A DNA stretch of 64,000 nt from an uncultured Butyricicoccus sp. (lineage in GTDB: Bacteria; Bacillota; Clostridia; Oscillospirales; Butyricicoccaceae): positions 57,903 through 121,902 of the forward strand of contig CAKTAV010000006.1 in NCBI GenBank assembly GCA_934532985.1, in the 5' to 3' direction. The stretch's first letter is position 1. Every line of letters starts with the position of its first letter. Under the pieces are notes generated by a model. That model saw only the letters and a list, made by a program, of their open reading frames with translations, had not been told where the DNA came from and did no database searches. Below are positions 7,228 through 15,302 of this stretch, piece by piece. The position numbers were made by a program, and so were the translations under genes.

Positions 7228-9822
7228 ATGAAACGATTAGTCACAGGAATCCTCGCCCACGTCGATGCCGGAAAGACCACGCTGTCCGAGGGCATGATGT
7301 ACGTGAGCGGCAATTTGAAAAAACTCGGACGCGTCGATCATCAGGACGCGTTTTTGGACACCTATCATTTGGAGCGCGAGCGCGGTATCACGATTTTCTC
7401 CAAGCAGGCGATTTTATCACTGGAGGACACCCAGTTTATGCTGCTGGATACTCCCGGACACGTGGACTTTTCCGCGGAGATGGAGCGCACCTTACAAGTA
7501 TTGGACTATGCAATCTTAGTCATCAGCAGCAGCGACGGCGTGCAGGGTCACACCGAGACGCTCTGGCGGCTGCTTCGGCAGTATCATATTCCTACTTTTC
7601 TTTTTGTCAATAAGATGGATCTCGACCGCGCCGACCGAGAGAACGTTCTGGCGCAGCTGAAGCAGCGGCTCAGCGACGGTTGTGTGGACTTTTCAGCGGA
7701 TCGTCCGGAGGAGGAGCGCGACGAGGAGATCGCTCTGTGCGACGAAGCGCTGATGGAGCAATTCTTAGACTACGGTACACTGCCTCTAGCAGAAATTCAG
7801 CGTGCTATTGTCCGTCGTCAGCTGTTCCCCTGCTTCTTTGGCTCGGCGCTCAAGCTGGACGGCGTCGAGGAATTTCTGCGTGGTCTGGAACGCTTCACTG
7901 TCCAGCCGCAGTACCCCGCCGAGTTCGGCGCTAAGGTCTATAAAATTTCCCGCGACGCGCAGGGCACGCGCCTGACATGGATGAAAATCACCGGCGGCGG
8001 CCTCAAGATCAAAACTCGCCTAACCAACGCCGGATGGAATACGGACGAGGGGAATGTCTGGGAAGAAAAGGCCGATCAGCTGCGGCTGTACTCCGGCGAG
8101 AAATTCCAGACCGCCGACTTTGTCCCCGCCGGCAGTGTCTGTGCCGTCACCGGCCTGACGCAAACCCAGCCCGGTGACGCCCTCGGTCTGGAACCGGAAT
8201 CGCCCGCACCGGTACTCGAGCCGGTTCTCACCTATCAATTGATTCTTCCGGAGGGTGCCGACGTTCACACCACACTTGCCAAGCTGCGTCAGCTGGAGGA
8301 GGAAGATCCGCTGCTGCGCATCGTCTGGAACGAGCGCCTGCAAGAGATTCATATTCAGCTCATGGGACAAATTCAGCTGGAAATTCTCAAGGATTTAATC
8401 CACGAACGCTTCCAACTGAACGTCTCGTTCGGCCCCGGCAACATTGTCTATAAGGAAACCATCGCCGCTCCGGTGGAGGGCGTCGGTCATTTTGAGCCGC
8501 TGCGCCATTATTCCGAGGTACACGTTCTATTAGAACCGCTTCCGTGCGGCAGTGGTCTGGAATTTGAGACGGCCTGTGCTCCGGATACCTTAGATCCCAA
8601 CTGGCAGCGCCTTGTGCTCACCCACTTCGCCGAGCGTGAGCATCTCGGCGTGCTCACCGGCTCGCCGATCACCGACATGCGCCTGACGCTTGTCGCCGGA
8701 CGCGCCCACACCAAGCACACCGAACCCGGCGATTTCCGTCAGGCCACCTACCGCGCCATTCGTCAGGGTCTCATGAAGGCGGAATCCGTTCTCCTGGAGC
8801 CATGGTACGCTTACCGCCTGACCGTCCCGCAGGACTGCATCGGACGCGCCATGTCGGATATTCCCCAGCGCGGCGGAACCTTTGAGCCTCCACTGACCGA
8901 GGGCGAATTTTCTGTCCTCACTGGCACGGCTCCAGTTTCCACCATGCGCGACTATCCCATGGAGGTCGTCGCCTACACGAAAGGACGCGGACAGCTCTCG
9001 CTCACGCCGGAGGGATACTTCCCCTGCCACAACGCCGACGAGGTGATCGCGCAACTACATTATGAGCCGGAGGCGGACTTAGAGCACACACCGGACTCGG
9101 TATTCTGTTCGCACGGCGCGGGCTACACCGTCAAATGGAATGAGGTTGAGCAGCACATGCACCTCCCTGCGGTGCTCAAGCCCCAAGCGGAGGAAGAACC
9201 CGCTCCGACACAGACCATCTCCCGCCGCGTCATGCCGTCCTACGGCAGCTCGCAGGAGCTGGACAAGGAGCTGCAAAAGATTTTCGAGCGCACCTATGGC
9301 AGTATGCAGCCGCGGGCGTTTCGCAGCTCCAAGGCCATGCGCTATGACCACCCGCGCGAGGTACTGCGGCAGCTCGAACCGGCAACCGATTTCCTGCTCG
9401 TCGATGGCTACAATATTATCTTTGCATGGGACGATCTCAATGCGCTTGCCGCCGACAATCTGGACACCGCACGGCAAGCGTTGATGGACATCCTGTGTAA
9501 CTATCAGGCCTATCGCCGCTGTGAACTGATTTTGGTCTTTGACGCCTACCGCGTTCCCAGCAAGTCCGGTCTGGTGGACAGCTATCACAACATCCACGTT
9601 GTATACACAAAGGAAGCCGAGACCGCCGATATGTTCATCGAAAAGGTCTCCTACGAAATTAACGGACGGCGCAATGTCCGCGTTGCCACCTCCGACGGGC
9701 TGGAACAAATCATCATTCTGGCCCATGGCGCACAGCGTATTTCCGCGCGTGCCTTTCGCGACGAGGTGGAGCAGGTCAACCGCCAGATTCAGGCCGCGAT
9801 TGAACAACAAAATCGCAGATAA
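7228..9822 (+). CDS. TetM-like ribosome-protection GTPase fused to YacP/Rae1-type NYN nuclease
   Basis: 864 residues in one frame. Residues 1 to about 640 are a translational GTPase of the Tet(M)/EF-G family: G1 AHVDAGKTT, G3 DTPGHVDF, G4 NKMD, and a domain IV segment (GDFRQATYRAIRQGLMKA, LLEPWYAYRL) like the ribosomal-protection proteins. A linker rich in charged residues follows (about 640-715). Residues about 718-855 match the YacP NYN fold: LLVDGYNIIF, LILVFDAYRV, ETADMFIEKV, VATSDGLEQ, ISARAF. In Bacillus subtilis YacP (Rae1) is a ribosome-bound endonuclease cutting mRNA in the A site. Tet(M) proteins also enter the A site, so the fusion is coherent: inference is a factor that visits paused ribosomes and cleaves mRNA. 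Tetracycline resistance cannot be concluded. Confidence 0.88.
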   Translation: MKRLVTGILAHVDAGKTTLSEGMMYVSGNLKKLGRVDHQDAFLDTYHLERERGITIFSKQAILSLEDTQFMLLDTPGHVDFSAEMERTLQVLDYAILVISSSDGVQGHTETLWRLLRQYHIPTFLFVNKMDLDRADRENVLAQLKQRLSDGCVDFSADRPEEERDEEIALCDEALMEQFLDYGTLPLAEIQRAIVRRQLFPCFFGSALKLDGVEEFLRGLERFTVQPQYPAEFGAKVYKISRDAQGTRLTWMKITGGGLKIKTRLTNAGWNTDEGNVWEEKADQLRLYSGEKFQTADFVPAGSVCAVTGLTQTQPGDALGLEPESPAPVLEPVLTYQLILPEGADVHTTLAKLRQLEEEDPLLRIVWNERLQEIHIQLMGQIQLEILKDLIHERFQLNVSFGPGNIVYKETIAAPVEGVGHFEPLRHYSEVHVLLEPLPCGSGLEFETACAPDTLDPNWQRLVLTHFAEREHLGVLTGSPITDMRLTLVAGRAHTKHTEPGDFRQATYRAIRQGLMKAESVLLEPWYAYRLTVPQDCIGRAMSDIPQRGGTFEPPLTEGEFSVLTGTAPVSTMRDYPMEVVAYTKGRGQLSLTPEGYFPCHNADEVIAQLHYEPEADLEHTPDSVFCSHGAGYTVKWNEVEQHMHLPAVLKPQAEEEPAPTQTISRRVMPSYGSSQELDKELQKIFERTYGSMQPRAFRSSKAMRYDHPREVLRQLEPATDFLLVDGYNIIFAWDDLNALAADNLDTARQALMDILCNYQAYRRCELILVFDAYRVPSKSGLVDSYHNIHVVYTKEAETADMFIEKVSYEINGRRNVRVATSDGLEQIIILAHGAQRISARAFRDEVEQVNRQIQAAIEQQNRR

Positions 9823-9846
9823 TGTAGGTATAATTCCACATATAAC

Positions 9847-9889
9847 AACACCCCTTGATGCCGCATGGCACCAAGGGGTGTTCTCTTTT
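9847..9889 (+). terminator. Terminator of the GTPase-nuclease gene
   Basis: 11-bp perfect stem AACACCCCTTG with its complement, 14-base loop, followed by TCTCTTTTC. Confidence 0.85.
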
Positions 9890-9890
9890 C

Positions 9891-11231
9891 TTATTGCATT
9901 TGATCACCGACTATTGCCTGCTTCCTCCGAAAGTAATAGCCATAGCCGACCACGTCTGCCAGAAACCAGCCGATCGGAATCGCCGCCCAGATCGCTACAG
10001 ATCCAATGGATCCCGCCAGCGCATAGGCCAGCACCACGCGTGTGCCGAGCGAAACAATGGTCAGCACCAGCGACATGCCCGGACGCTTGACCGCCCGATA
10101 AAAGCCGTACAGCAGGAACAGACAGCCGATGCCGATATAGCACCCGCCCTCGATATGCAAATACTGCACGCCGACCGCGAGCACATCGCTCTCCCCCGCC
10201 TGCACAAAAATTCGCATGAGCGGGCGGGCAAACACTACCACAAGCACAGAAATTACCGCGGAAAAGCCAATACTGACCGCAGTTGCCCGCCGAAAGCCCT
10301 GCCGCAGTCGCTCTGTCTGTCTCGCACCATAGTTCTGCGCGGTGAACGTCGAAAACGCATTGCCAAAGTCCTGCACCGGCAGATAGGCAAATGAGTCGAT
10401 TTTGACTGCCGCCGCAAACGCCGCCATCGTTACCGGCCCAAAGCTGTCCACCAAGCGCTGTACCAGCAAGATGCCGAAATTCATCGCCGACTGCTGCGCA
10501 CAGGTCAGCAAGGAAAGATCCGCAATCTCCTGCAAAATCCGGCGATTCCAGTGTAAATGCTCCCGCCTTGGCAGAAGTTTCTGCCCGCGAAGCGCAACAA
10601 ACGCCGTGATTCCCAGGCCGGAGACGTACTGTGCGATCACCGTTGCGGCGGCCGCTCCGGCGATGCCCCAGCGAAATCCCAGTACAAACAACAAATCCAA
10701 CCCGATGTTCAGCACCGCCGAAATTCCCAGAAAAACAAGCGGCACCGAGGAATTTCCCACCGCCCGCAGCAGGCAGGCAAAGAAATTATACAAAAACGTC
10801 GCCAGCAATCCCAGAAAAATAATCCAAAGATACTGCCGCATCGCCGTATATAGTTCCATCGGTATCTGTAAAAAGCGCAAAATCGGGTCGAGGAAGGTAT
10901 AGACAATCCCATTAATGACAACCGTCACAGCCAAAATCAGCCCAAACGCATGTGCTACCGCACTGCGCAGAGAATCGCTATCTTTCCGCCCCAAATAAAT
11001 GGAAAACAGCGCACCCGAGCCCATAGAAAGTCCCAAAAAGATGGAGGTCAAAAACGTCATCAGCGCATACGCCGAACCAACTGCCGCCAGCGCATCCTTG
11101 CCCAATACCTGCCCAACAATCAGCGTATCCGCAATATTATAAAACTGCTGCAACATGTTTCCCGCCACCATCGGCAGCGCAAACAGCAGCAGCCCTTTTG
11201 TAATGTTTCCCTTTGTCAGATCCTGATACAT
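9891..11231 (-). CDS. MATE family multidrug exporter
   Basis: 446 residues with twelve predicted membrane segments, the size and topology of MATE (NorM/DinF-like) Na+ or H+ coupled drug exporters. It opens with MYQDLTKGNITKGLLLFALP, the typical start of clostridial MATE proteins, and carries FYNIADTLIVGQVLGKDALAAVG in the first repeat and a matching NFGILLVQRLVDSFGPVTMAAFA in the second. The ATG at 11231 is chosen because GGTGAGAG lies just before it; a TTG 33 bases upstream is less likely. Substrate unknown. Convergent with the GTPase-nuclease gene. Confidence 0.9.
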   Translation of the reverse strand: MYQDLTKGNITKGLLLFALPMVAGNMLQQFYNIADTLIVGQVLGKDALAAVGSAYALMTFLTSIFLGLSMGSGALFSIYLGRKDSDSLRSAVAHAFGLILAVTVVINGIVYTFLDPILRFLQIPMELYTAMRQYLWIIFLGLLATFLYNFFACLLRAVGNSSVPLVFLGISAVLNIGLDLLFVLGFRWGIAGAAAATVIAQYVSGLGITAFVALRGQKLLPRREHLHWNRRILQEIADLSLLTCAQQSAMNFGILLVQRLVDSFGPVTMAAFAAAVKIDSFAYLPVQDFGNAFSTFTAQNYGARQTERLRQGFRRATAVSIGFSAVISVLVVVFARPLMRIFVQAGESDVLAVGVQYLHIEGGCYIGIGCLFLLYGFYRAVKRPGMSLVLTIVSLGTRVVLAYALAGSIGSVAIWAAIPIGWFLADVVGYGYYFRRKQAIVGDQMQ

Positions 11232-11363
11232 ATCTCTCACCAAAACGAATACGATTTTCACCAAAAATTATCATAGCACACCGCCCTATGAAACGCAACA
11301 ATTGCCCTTTCTGCGTCCATCTGCACTTTTTTCAACAAAAAGCACTTTTGTGTTGCAATCATC

Positions 11364-11398
11364 TTGCAATTTCAAATGTAGTATGCTATACTACATTT
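11364..11398 (+). promoter_or_regulatory. Promoter with overlapping palindromic operator (nitronate monooxygenase gene)
   Basis: TTGCAA (11364-11369), 17-bp spacer, TATACT (11387-11392). A palindrome with 11-bp arms, AAATGTAGTAT-GCT-ATACTACATTT (11374-11398), covers the -10 box and spacer, the position expected for a repressor such as a MarR or TetR family protein. The regulator is not identified. Confidence 0.75.
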
Positions 11399-11451
11399 AA
11401 TTTCATTAGTTTATTAAATTATATTCGCAGCATAGAAAAAGGAGCTATCCT

Positions 11452-12519
11452 ATGAATCTTCCTTCTCTTTCGATTGGCCGTCTCAAGCCGTGCCTCCCCG
11501 TCATTCAGGGCGGTATGGGCATCGGCATCTCACTTTCCGGTCTCGCCTCTGCCGTTGCCAACGCCGGCGGCATCGGCATTATCTCCGGTGTGCAGATCGG
11601 CTTCCGTGATCCGGACTTCCGCCGCGATCCGGTCTCCGCAAATCTCCGCGCGATTGCTTCCGAACTTCAGCGTGCCCGCAAGCTGTCTCCGAACGGCATT
11701 ATCGGCATGAATTTCATGTCCATCGACGCACATTATGACGAATACGTCACGCAGGCGGTTCGTCACGGTGTGGATCTGATTATCTCTGGCGCCGGACTGC
11801 CGCTCTCCCTTCCACGTCTGGCGGAGGGCAGCGACACCGCCCTTGTTCCCATCGTCTCCTCTGCCCGCGCCTGTCGGCTGATTCTCACCTCGTGGTGGAA
11901 AAAACATCAGCGTCTGCCGGACGCCGTTGTGGTAGAGGGACCGCTCGCCGGCGGTCATCTCGGCTTCAAGCTGGATGACCTACTCGCCGGTACGAATCAG
12001 ACGCTTGATGAAATTCTTCCGGAGGTCTGCTCCTATGTGGAGACGTTTGCCGCACAGCACGATACCACCATTCCGGTCATCGCCGCCGGTGGCATCAACT
12101 CCTATGAGGATGTCTGCCGCGTCATTCGTCTCGGCGCGTCCGGTGTGCAGGTTGGCACGGAATTCGTCGCCACGCAGGAGTGTGACGCCTCCGACGCGTT
12201 TAAGCAGACCTATGTCAACGCGCGCAATGGCGACGCCCGCATCATCAAAAGCCCCACCGGTTTTGCTGCCCGTGCGGTCAATACTCCCTTCTGCCAGCAG
12301 GCCTATGACAACGGCGGCGTGCCGATCTCGCATTGCTTCCGCTGTATGCCGGAGATCTGTTCTCCCGACCGTTCTCCCTATTGTCTGTCTCAGGCGCTGT
12401 TTGACTCCGCCAACGGCGCTCCCAACGGCGGCCTCGTGTTCTGCGGCGCGCGTGTCGGCGAGATACAGCACATTTCCACCGTGCCGGAGGTCATGCGAAA
12501 GCTCTGCGGACTTTCGTAA
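11452..12519 (+). CDS. Nitronate monooxygenase family FMN protein
   Basis: 355 residues, TIM-barrel FMN enzyme of the nitronate monooxygenase / 2-nitropropane dioxygenase / FabK superfamily. Opening IQGGMGIGISLSGLASAVANAGGIGIISG and the VEGPLAGGHLGF segment with its conserved histidine, then VIAAGGINSYEDVCRVI and GASGVQVGTEFVAT form the FMN phosphate site. A cysteine-containing tail (SHCFRCMPEICSPD) is common in clostridial members. It stands alone rather than in a fatty-acid cluster, which argues against FabK. Ribosome binding site AAAAGGAG precedes the ATG. Likely detoxifies nitronates, but this is inferred from family only. Confidence 0.85.
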   Translation: MNLPSLSIGRLKPCLPVIQGGMGIGISLSGLASAVANAGGIGIISGVQIGFRDPDFRRDPVSANLRAIASELQRARKLSPNGIIGMNFMSIDAHYDEYVTQAVRHGVDLIISGAGLPLSLPRLAEGSDTALVPIVSSARACRLILTSWWKKHQRLPDAVVVEGPLAGGHLGFKLDDLLAGTNQTLDEILPEVCSYVETFAAQHDTTIPVIAAGGINSYEDVCRVIRLGASGVQVGTEFVATQECDASDAFKQTYVNARNGDARIIKSPTGFAARAVNTPFCQQAYDNGGVPISHCFRCMPEICSPDRSPYCLSQALFDSANGAPNGGLVFCGARVGEIQHISTVPEVMRKLCGLS

Positions 12520-12531
12520 ATTGGATAGAAT

Positions 12532-12567
12532 AAGAGTGCACCGGATGGTTCCGTGCACTCTTTCTTT
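12532..12567. terminator. Terminator between convergent genes
   Basis: 10-bp stem AAGAGTGCAC with complement GTGCACTCTT followed by TCTTTG; lies between the nitronate monooxygenase gene and glf and may serve both. Confidence 0.75.
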
Positions 12568-12570
12568 GTG

Positions 12571-13668
12571 TTATTCGCCCAGCTCTCGCTCCGCCAGCGC
12601 AAGGGCGGATGCAATAACCTGATCCATGTTGTAATACTTGTACTCACCCAGCCGTCCGCCGAAGATTGTCTTGTTCTCCCGCTGCGCCAGCTGCGTATAG
12701 CGGGCATACAATGCGCCGTTTTTCTCATCATTGACCGGATAATACGCTTCGTCGCCGACATGCCAGTCCGCCGGATATTCCCGCGTGATAACGGTTTTGG
12801 GCTGTGTGCCAAACTCAAAGTGCTTGTGCTCAATGATGCGCGTATACGGCCTCTCGCGATCCGTATAGTTGACCACGGCATTGCCCTGATGATTTTCTTC
12901 ATTGAGAATCTCACTCTCAAACCGCAGGCTGCGGAACTGGAGTGGGCCATAGCAATAGTCAAAATACTGGTCAATCGCACCGGTGAAGATCACCTTGTCC
13001 GCCATCGCGTTATATTTCTCTCGATTCTCCAAATAATCGCAGTTCAACTCCACCGGAATGCCATCCAGCAACCGCTCAAAAATCGGGGTATAGCCGCCCA
13101 TCGGGATTCCCTGCCACCGATCATTAAAATAATTGTTATCATAGGTAAAGCGAACCGGAAGGCGCTTGATGATAAACGCCGGAAGCTCTGTGCAGTCGCG
13201 TCCCCACTGCTTTTCCGTATAGCCCTTGACCAGCTTCTGATAGATGTCCGTGCCAACCAGAGAAATCGCCTGCTCCTCCAGATTCTTCGGCTGCGCGACA
13301 TCGCCCTTCTGCCGCTCGATGATCTCCTTTGCTTCCCTCGGCGTGGAGATATTCCACAGCTTGCTGAATGTGTTCATGTTAAACGGCATGTTATAGATTT
13401 CGCCGTGGTAGTTCGCGATTGGCGAGTTGACATAGTTATTGAACTCGGCGAACTGGTTGATATACTCCCACACCTTTCGGTCGGACGTATGAAAAATATG
13501 TGCGCCGAACTGATGGACGTGGATATCCTCCACTGTGTCAGTATAGCAATTGCCGCCAATCTGCGCGCGCTTTTCCAACACCAAGCAGCTTTTTCCGTGG
13601 CGTTTCGCCTCATGAGCAAACACACTGCCAAAGAAACCGGCACCGACAATCAGATAATCGTATTTCAT
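12571..13668 (-). CDS. glf: UDP-galactopyranose mutase
   Basis: Flavoenzyme that interconverts UDP-galactopyranose and UDP-galactofuranose for cell-surface glycans. 365 residues, usual size. N-terminal FAD fold YDYLIVGAGFFGSVFAHEA and LVLEKRAQIGGN; HQFGAHIFHTS; KWGRD-like segment YTEKQWGRDCTELP; later YTRIIEHKHFEF and TVITREYPADW. Transcribed alone from its own promoter. No galactofuranosyltransferase gene is adjacent, though a GT4 glycosyltransferase lies at 32-33.4 kb. Confidence 0.96.
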   Translation of the reverse strand: MKYDYLIVGAGFFGSVFAHEAKRHGKSCLVLEKRAQIGGNCYTDTVEDIHVHQFGAHIFHTSDRKVWEYINQFAEFNNYVNSPIANYHGEIYNMPFNMNTFSKLWNISTPREAKEIIERQKGDVAQPKNLEEQAISLVGTDIYQKLVKGYTEKQWGRDCTELPAFIIKRLPVRFTYDNNYFNDRWQGIPMGGYTPIFERLLDGIPVELNCDYLENREKYNAMADKVIFTGAIDQYFDYCYGPLQFRSLRFESEILNEENHQGNAVVNYTDRERPYTRIIEHKHFEFGTQPKTVITREYPADWHVGDEAYYPVNDEKNGALYARYTQLAQRENKTIFGGRLGEYKYYNMDQVIASALALAERELGE

Positions 13669-13718
13669 GGATGCATTCTCTCCTGTATCGTCATACTGTG
13701 ATCCAAACTTGCCCTATC

Positions 13719-13747
13719 ATTATACCTTGTTTGCGAAATAGCGTCAA
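13719..13747 (-). promoter_or_regulatory. glf promoter
   Basis: Minus strand TTGACG, 17-bp spacer, TATAAT, about 50 bases before the glf ATG. Confidence 0.75.
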
Positions 13748-13750
13748 TGG

Positions 13751-13784
13751 CACAACAAAAACCGCCGTCAACAGACAGCGGTTT
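13751..13784 (-). terminator. Terminator of the zinc-ribbon membrane protein gene
   Basis: Minus strand AAACCGC stem with 12-base loop and GCGGTTT followed by TTGTTG; just downstream of the gene ending at 13790 and overlapping the glf promoter edge. Confidence 0.6.
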
Positions 13785-13789
13785 GCTCA

Positions 13790-14191
13790 TCAAAAACGAA
13801 TCTTTACTTCAAAATCCTGTCGGCAGCGCGGACAGCACACCATATGTTTGCCCCGCTTGCGCGGCAAACGCAGAACCGACTGGCAGTGCGGACACTGGCG
13901 GTAGCGATAATGCCTCCACTCTTTGATCTTGCGCACCTGAAACAGAAAGCCTGTGTGGATGGAATGACAAATCGACTGGAACTTGGCGTTCTCCTGCTGC
14001 CGCTTCCAGGTATTGCGTGAAAGCATACGGAAAAACGTGACAACAAACAGCACCATGGAAATCCAGTACATTCCCTGCCAATGAGTCACCCAAAAGCCAA
14101 ACAAAAACAGGAAATAACCCCAAAGCGTCACTCGTCCCAGTGAGTCAAATCCATATCGTCCATACATGATTCTCTGTAAAAAATTTCTCAT
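13790..14191 (-). CDS. Small membrane protein with C-terminal zinc ribbon
   Basis: 133 residues, function not recognised. Two hydrophobic segments near residues 22-55 (VTLWGYFLFLFGFWVTHW and YWISMVLFVVTFF) are followed by a basic stretch and a C-terminal zinc-ribbon with paired cysteines CPHC and CCPRC. The arrangement places the zinc ribbon in the cytoplasm or at the membrane face. RBS AGGAGAAAAATT precedes the ATG. It is divergent from the TetR gene at 14279, so the 87-base gap holds both promoters; the regulator may control both. Confidence 0.7.
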   Translation of the reverse strand: MRNFLQRIMYGRYGFDSLGRVTLWGYFLFLFGFWVTHWQGMYWISMVLFVVTFFRMLSRNTWKRQQENAKFQSICHSIHTGFLFQVRKIKEWRHYRYRQCPHCQSVLRLPRKRGKHMVCCPRCRQDFEVKIRF

Positions 14192-14209
14192 AATTTTTCT
14201 CCTGAACTA

Positions 14210-14238
14210 TTGAAAACACGACAACGCGTTGTTATAAT
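14210..14238 (+). promoter_or_regulatory. TetR gene promoter with central palindrome
   Basis: TTGAAA, 17-bp spacer, TATAAT. The spacer contains the perfect 12-bp palindrome ACAACGCGTTGT (14221-14232), a likely operator for the TetR protein encoded just downstream, possibly also affecting the divergent gene. Confidence 0.7.
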
Positions 14239-14278
14239 ATCCACAATGTTTTTCCCCTGCCATACGGAAGGAGTGCTT

Positions 14279-14854
14279 ATGGGAACCTACGTCGATGCCC
14301 GTGAGAAAACCCGAAATAATCTAGTCAATGCATTTTGGGATCTCTATTGTCAAAAAGACATCAATAAAATCACCATCAAAGAAATCACTGACCGCGCCGG
14401 ATATAACCGCGCCACATTCTATATCTATTTCAAGAACGCTCAACAGGTGCTCGATTACGTCGAAGAGCAGCTCTACGCCATCATGCGGGAGCCGAGCCAG
14501 AAGCCCCAATCCAACAGCGATTTTGAATCCATGCTGCAGCAGGTTGTCGCACAGTTGGACAAAAACAGCCGATTCCTATGTGTTCTTCTTTCCGAACACG
14601 GCGACCCAAAGTTCGCCAGCGAATTTCGTCAGCATCTGCGCCGCCAGATCACGCAAATCGTCGAGGCCGGTGATCTGGAGACCACTGTTCCGCTGGATGT
14701 CGCGCTGGATTTTCTCATCGGCGGTTTAAGCAATTGTCTGCAAATCTGGTACCACGAGCGCCCCAATGTTTCCTCAGCAGAGCTGGTACACAGCACGCTG
14801 GAAATGATCTTTCACGGAATTTTGCATATTCCGCAAAACGGCAGCATACGCTAA
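14279..14854 (+). CDS. TetR family transcriptional regulator
   Basis: 191 residues. The ATG at 14279 follows GGAAGGAG; longer starts would overlap the promoter. The N-terminal helix-turn-helix is clear (NKITIKEITDRAGYNRATFYIYFKNAQQVLDYVE). The remaining helical domain resembles TetR C-terminal ligand domains of the TetR_C_7 or AcrR-like type but no ligand can be assigned. A palindrome in its own promoter suggests autorepression. The only divergent neighbour is the zinc-ribbon membrane protein gene. Confidence 0.9.
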   Translation: MGTYVDAREKTRNNLVNAFWDLYCQKDINKITIKEITDRAGYNRATFYIYFKNAQQVLDYVEEQLYAIMREPSQKPQSNSDFESMLQQVVAQLDKNSRFLCVLLSEHGDPKFASEFRQHLRRQITQIVEAGDLETTVPLDVALDFLIGGLSNCLQIWYHERPNVSSAELVHSTLEMIFHGILHIPQNGSIR

Positions 14855-15029
14855 TGTCCCTTTGTGATACTATTATTGTAATCCACCGGACATGGAAAAT
14901 CAACCGAAAACCAGACAATTTGTTTGCTAACTATCGGTTTTTTGAATTGTTTTCAGTTTTTTCACAGTTTATTTGTATTTTACTCAAAAGAAAATTCACA
15001 TCTGTTTTTCAAAAAATTCATCACACCCA

Positions 15030-15066
15030 AAAGACCGCCTTACCACTCGGTAAGACGGTCTTTTTT
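15030..15066. terminator. Terminator between TetR gene and the small coiled-coil gene
   Basis: Stem AAAGACCG.CTTACC with GGTAAG.CGGTCTTT (one mismatch), 4-base loop, T7 run on the plus strand and A-run on the other side. Between 14855 and this hairpin nothing else is recognised. Confidence 0.75.
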
Positions 15067-15302
15067 TAATCCTTTGCGTGTTTCAGCTGTGTAATTTTCT
15101 GATCCTTTTCCGCGATCTCTCGCACCAGATCGACAATCATGTCTCGATAATAGGTGTTGAGCTGTTCTACCACTTCGCCGGTCTCCTCCGGATCATAACC
15201 GCCGAACAAAACCGACTTGACATTCAGATGAAGCTTTCCCTGATTATCACGATGATAAAAATCTCCCAATTCTTTTGGCAATGTTCTGCTGTCTGTCATC
15301 AT
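15066..15302 (-). CDS. Small coiled-coil protein, second gene of the phosphate cotransporter unit
   Basis: 78 residues, not recognised. Opening TDSRTLPKELGDFY, then LHLNVKSVLFGGYDPEE, and a C-terminal helix (VDLVREIAEKDQKITQLKHAKD) with coiled-coil heptads. The middle resembles the start of DivIVA-like helices (GYDPEETGEVVEQLN), but the family call is weak. RBS AAGGAGG lies inside the end of the cotransporter gene, and the ATGATG start overlaps its stop, so the two are co-translated. Confidence 0.6.
   Translation of the reverse strand: MMTDSRTLPKELGDFYHRDNQGKLHLNVKSVLFGGYDPEETGEVVEQLNTYYRDMIVDLVREIAEKDQKITQLKHAKD

Noticed and set aside
7228..9822. Acquired tetracycline resistance gene
   Set aside because: The GTPase half is Tet(M)-like but GC content and neighbours are chromosomal and a nuclease is fused; resistance cannot be claimed from sequence.
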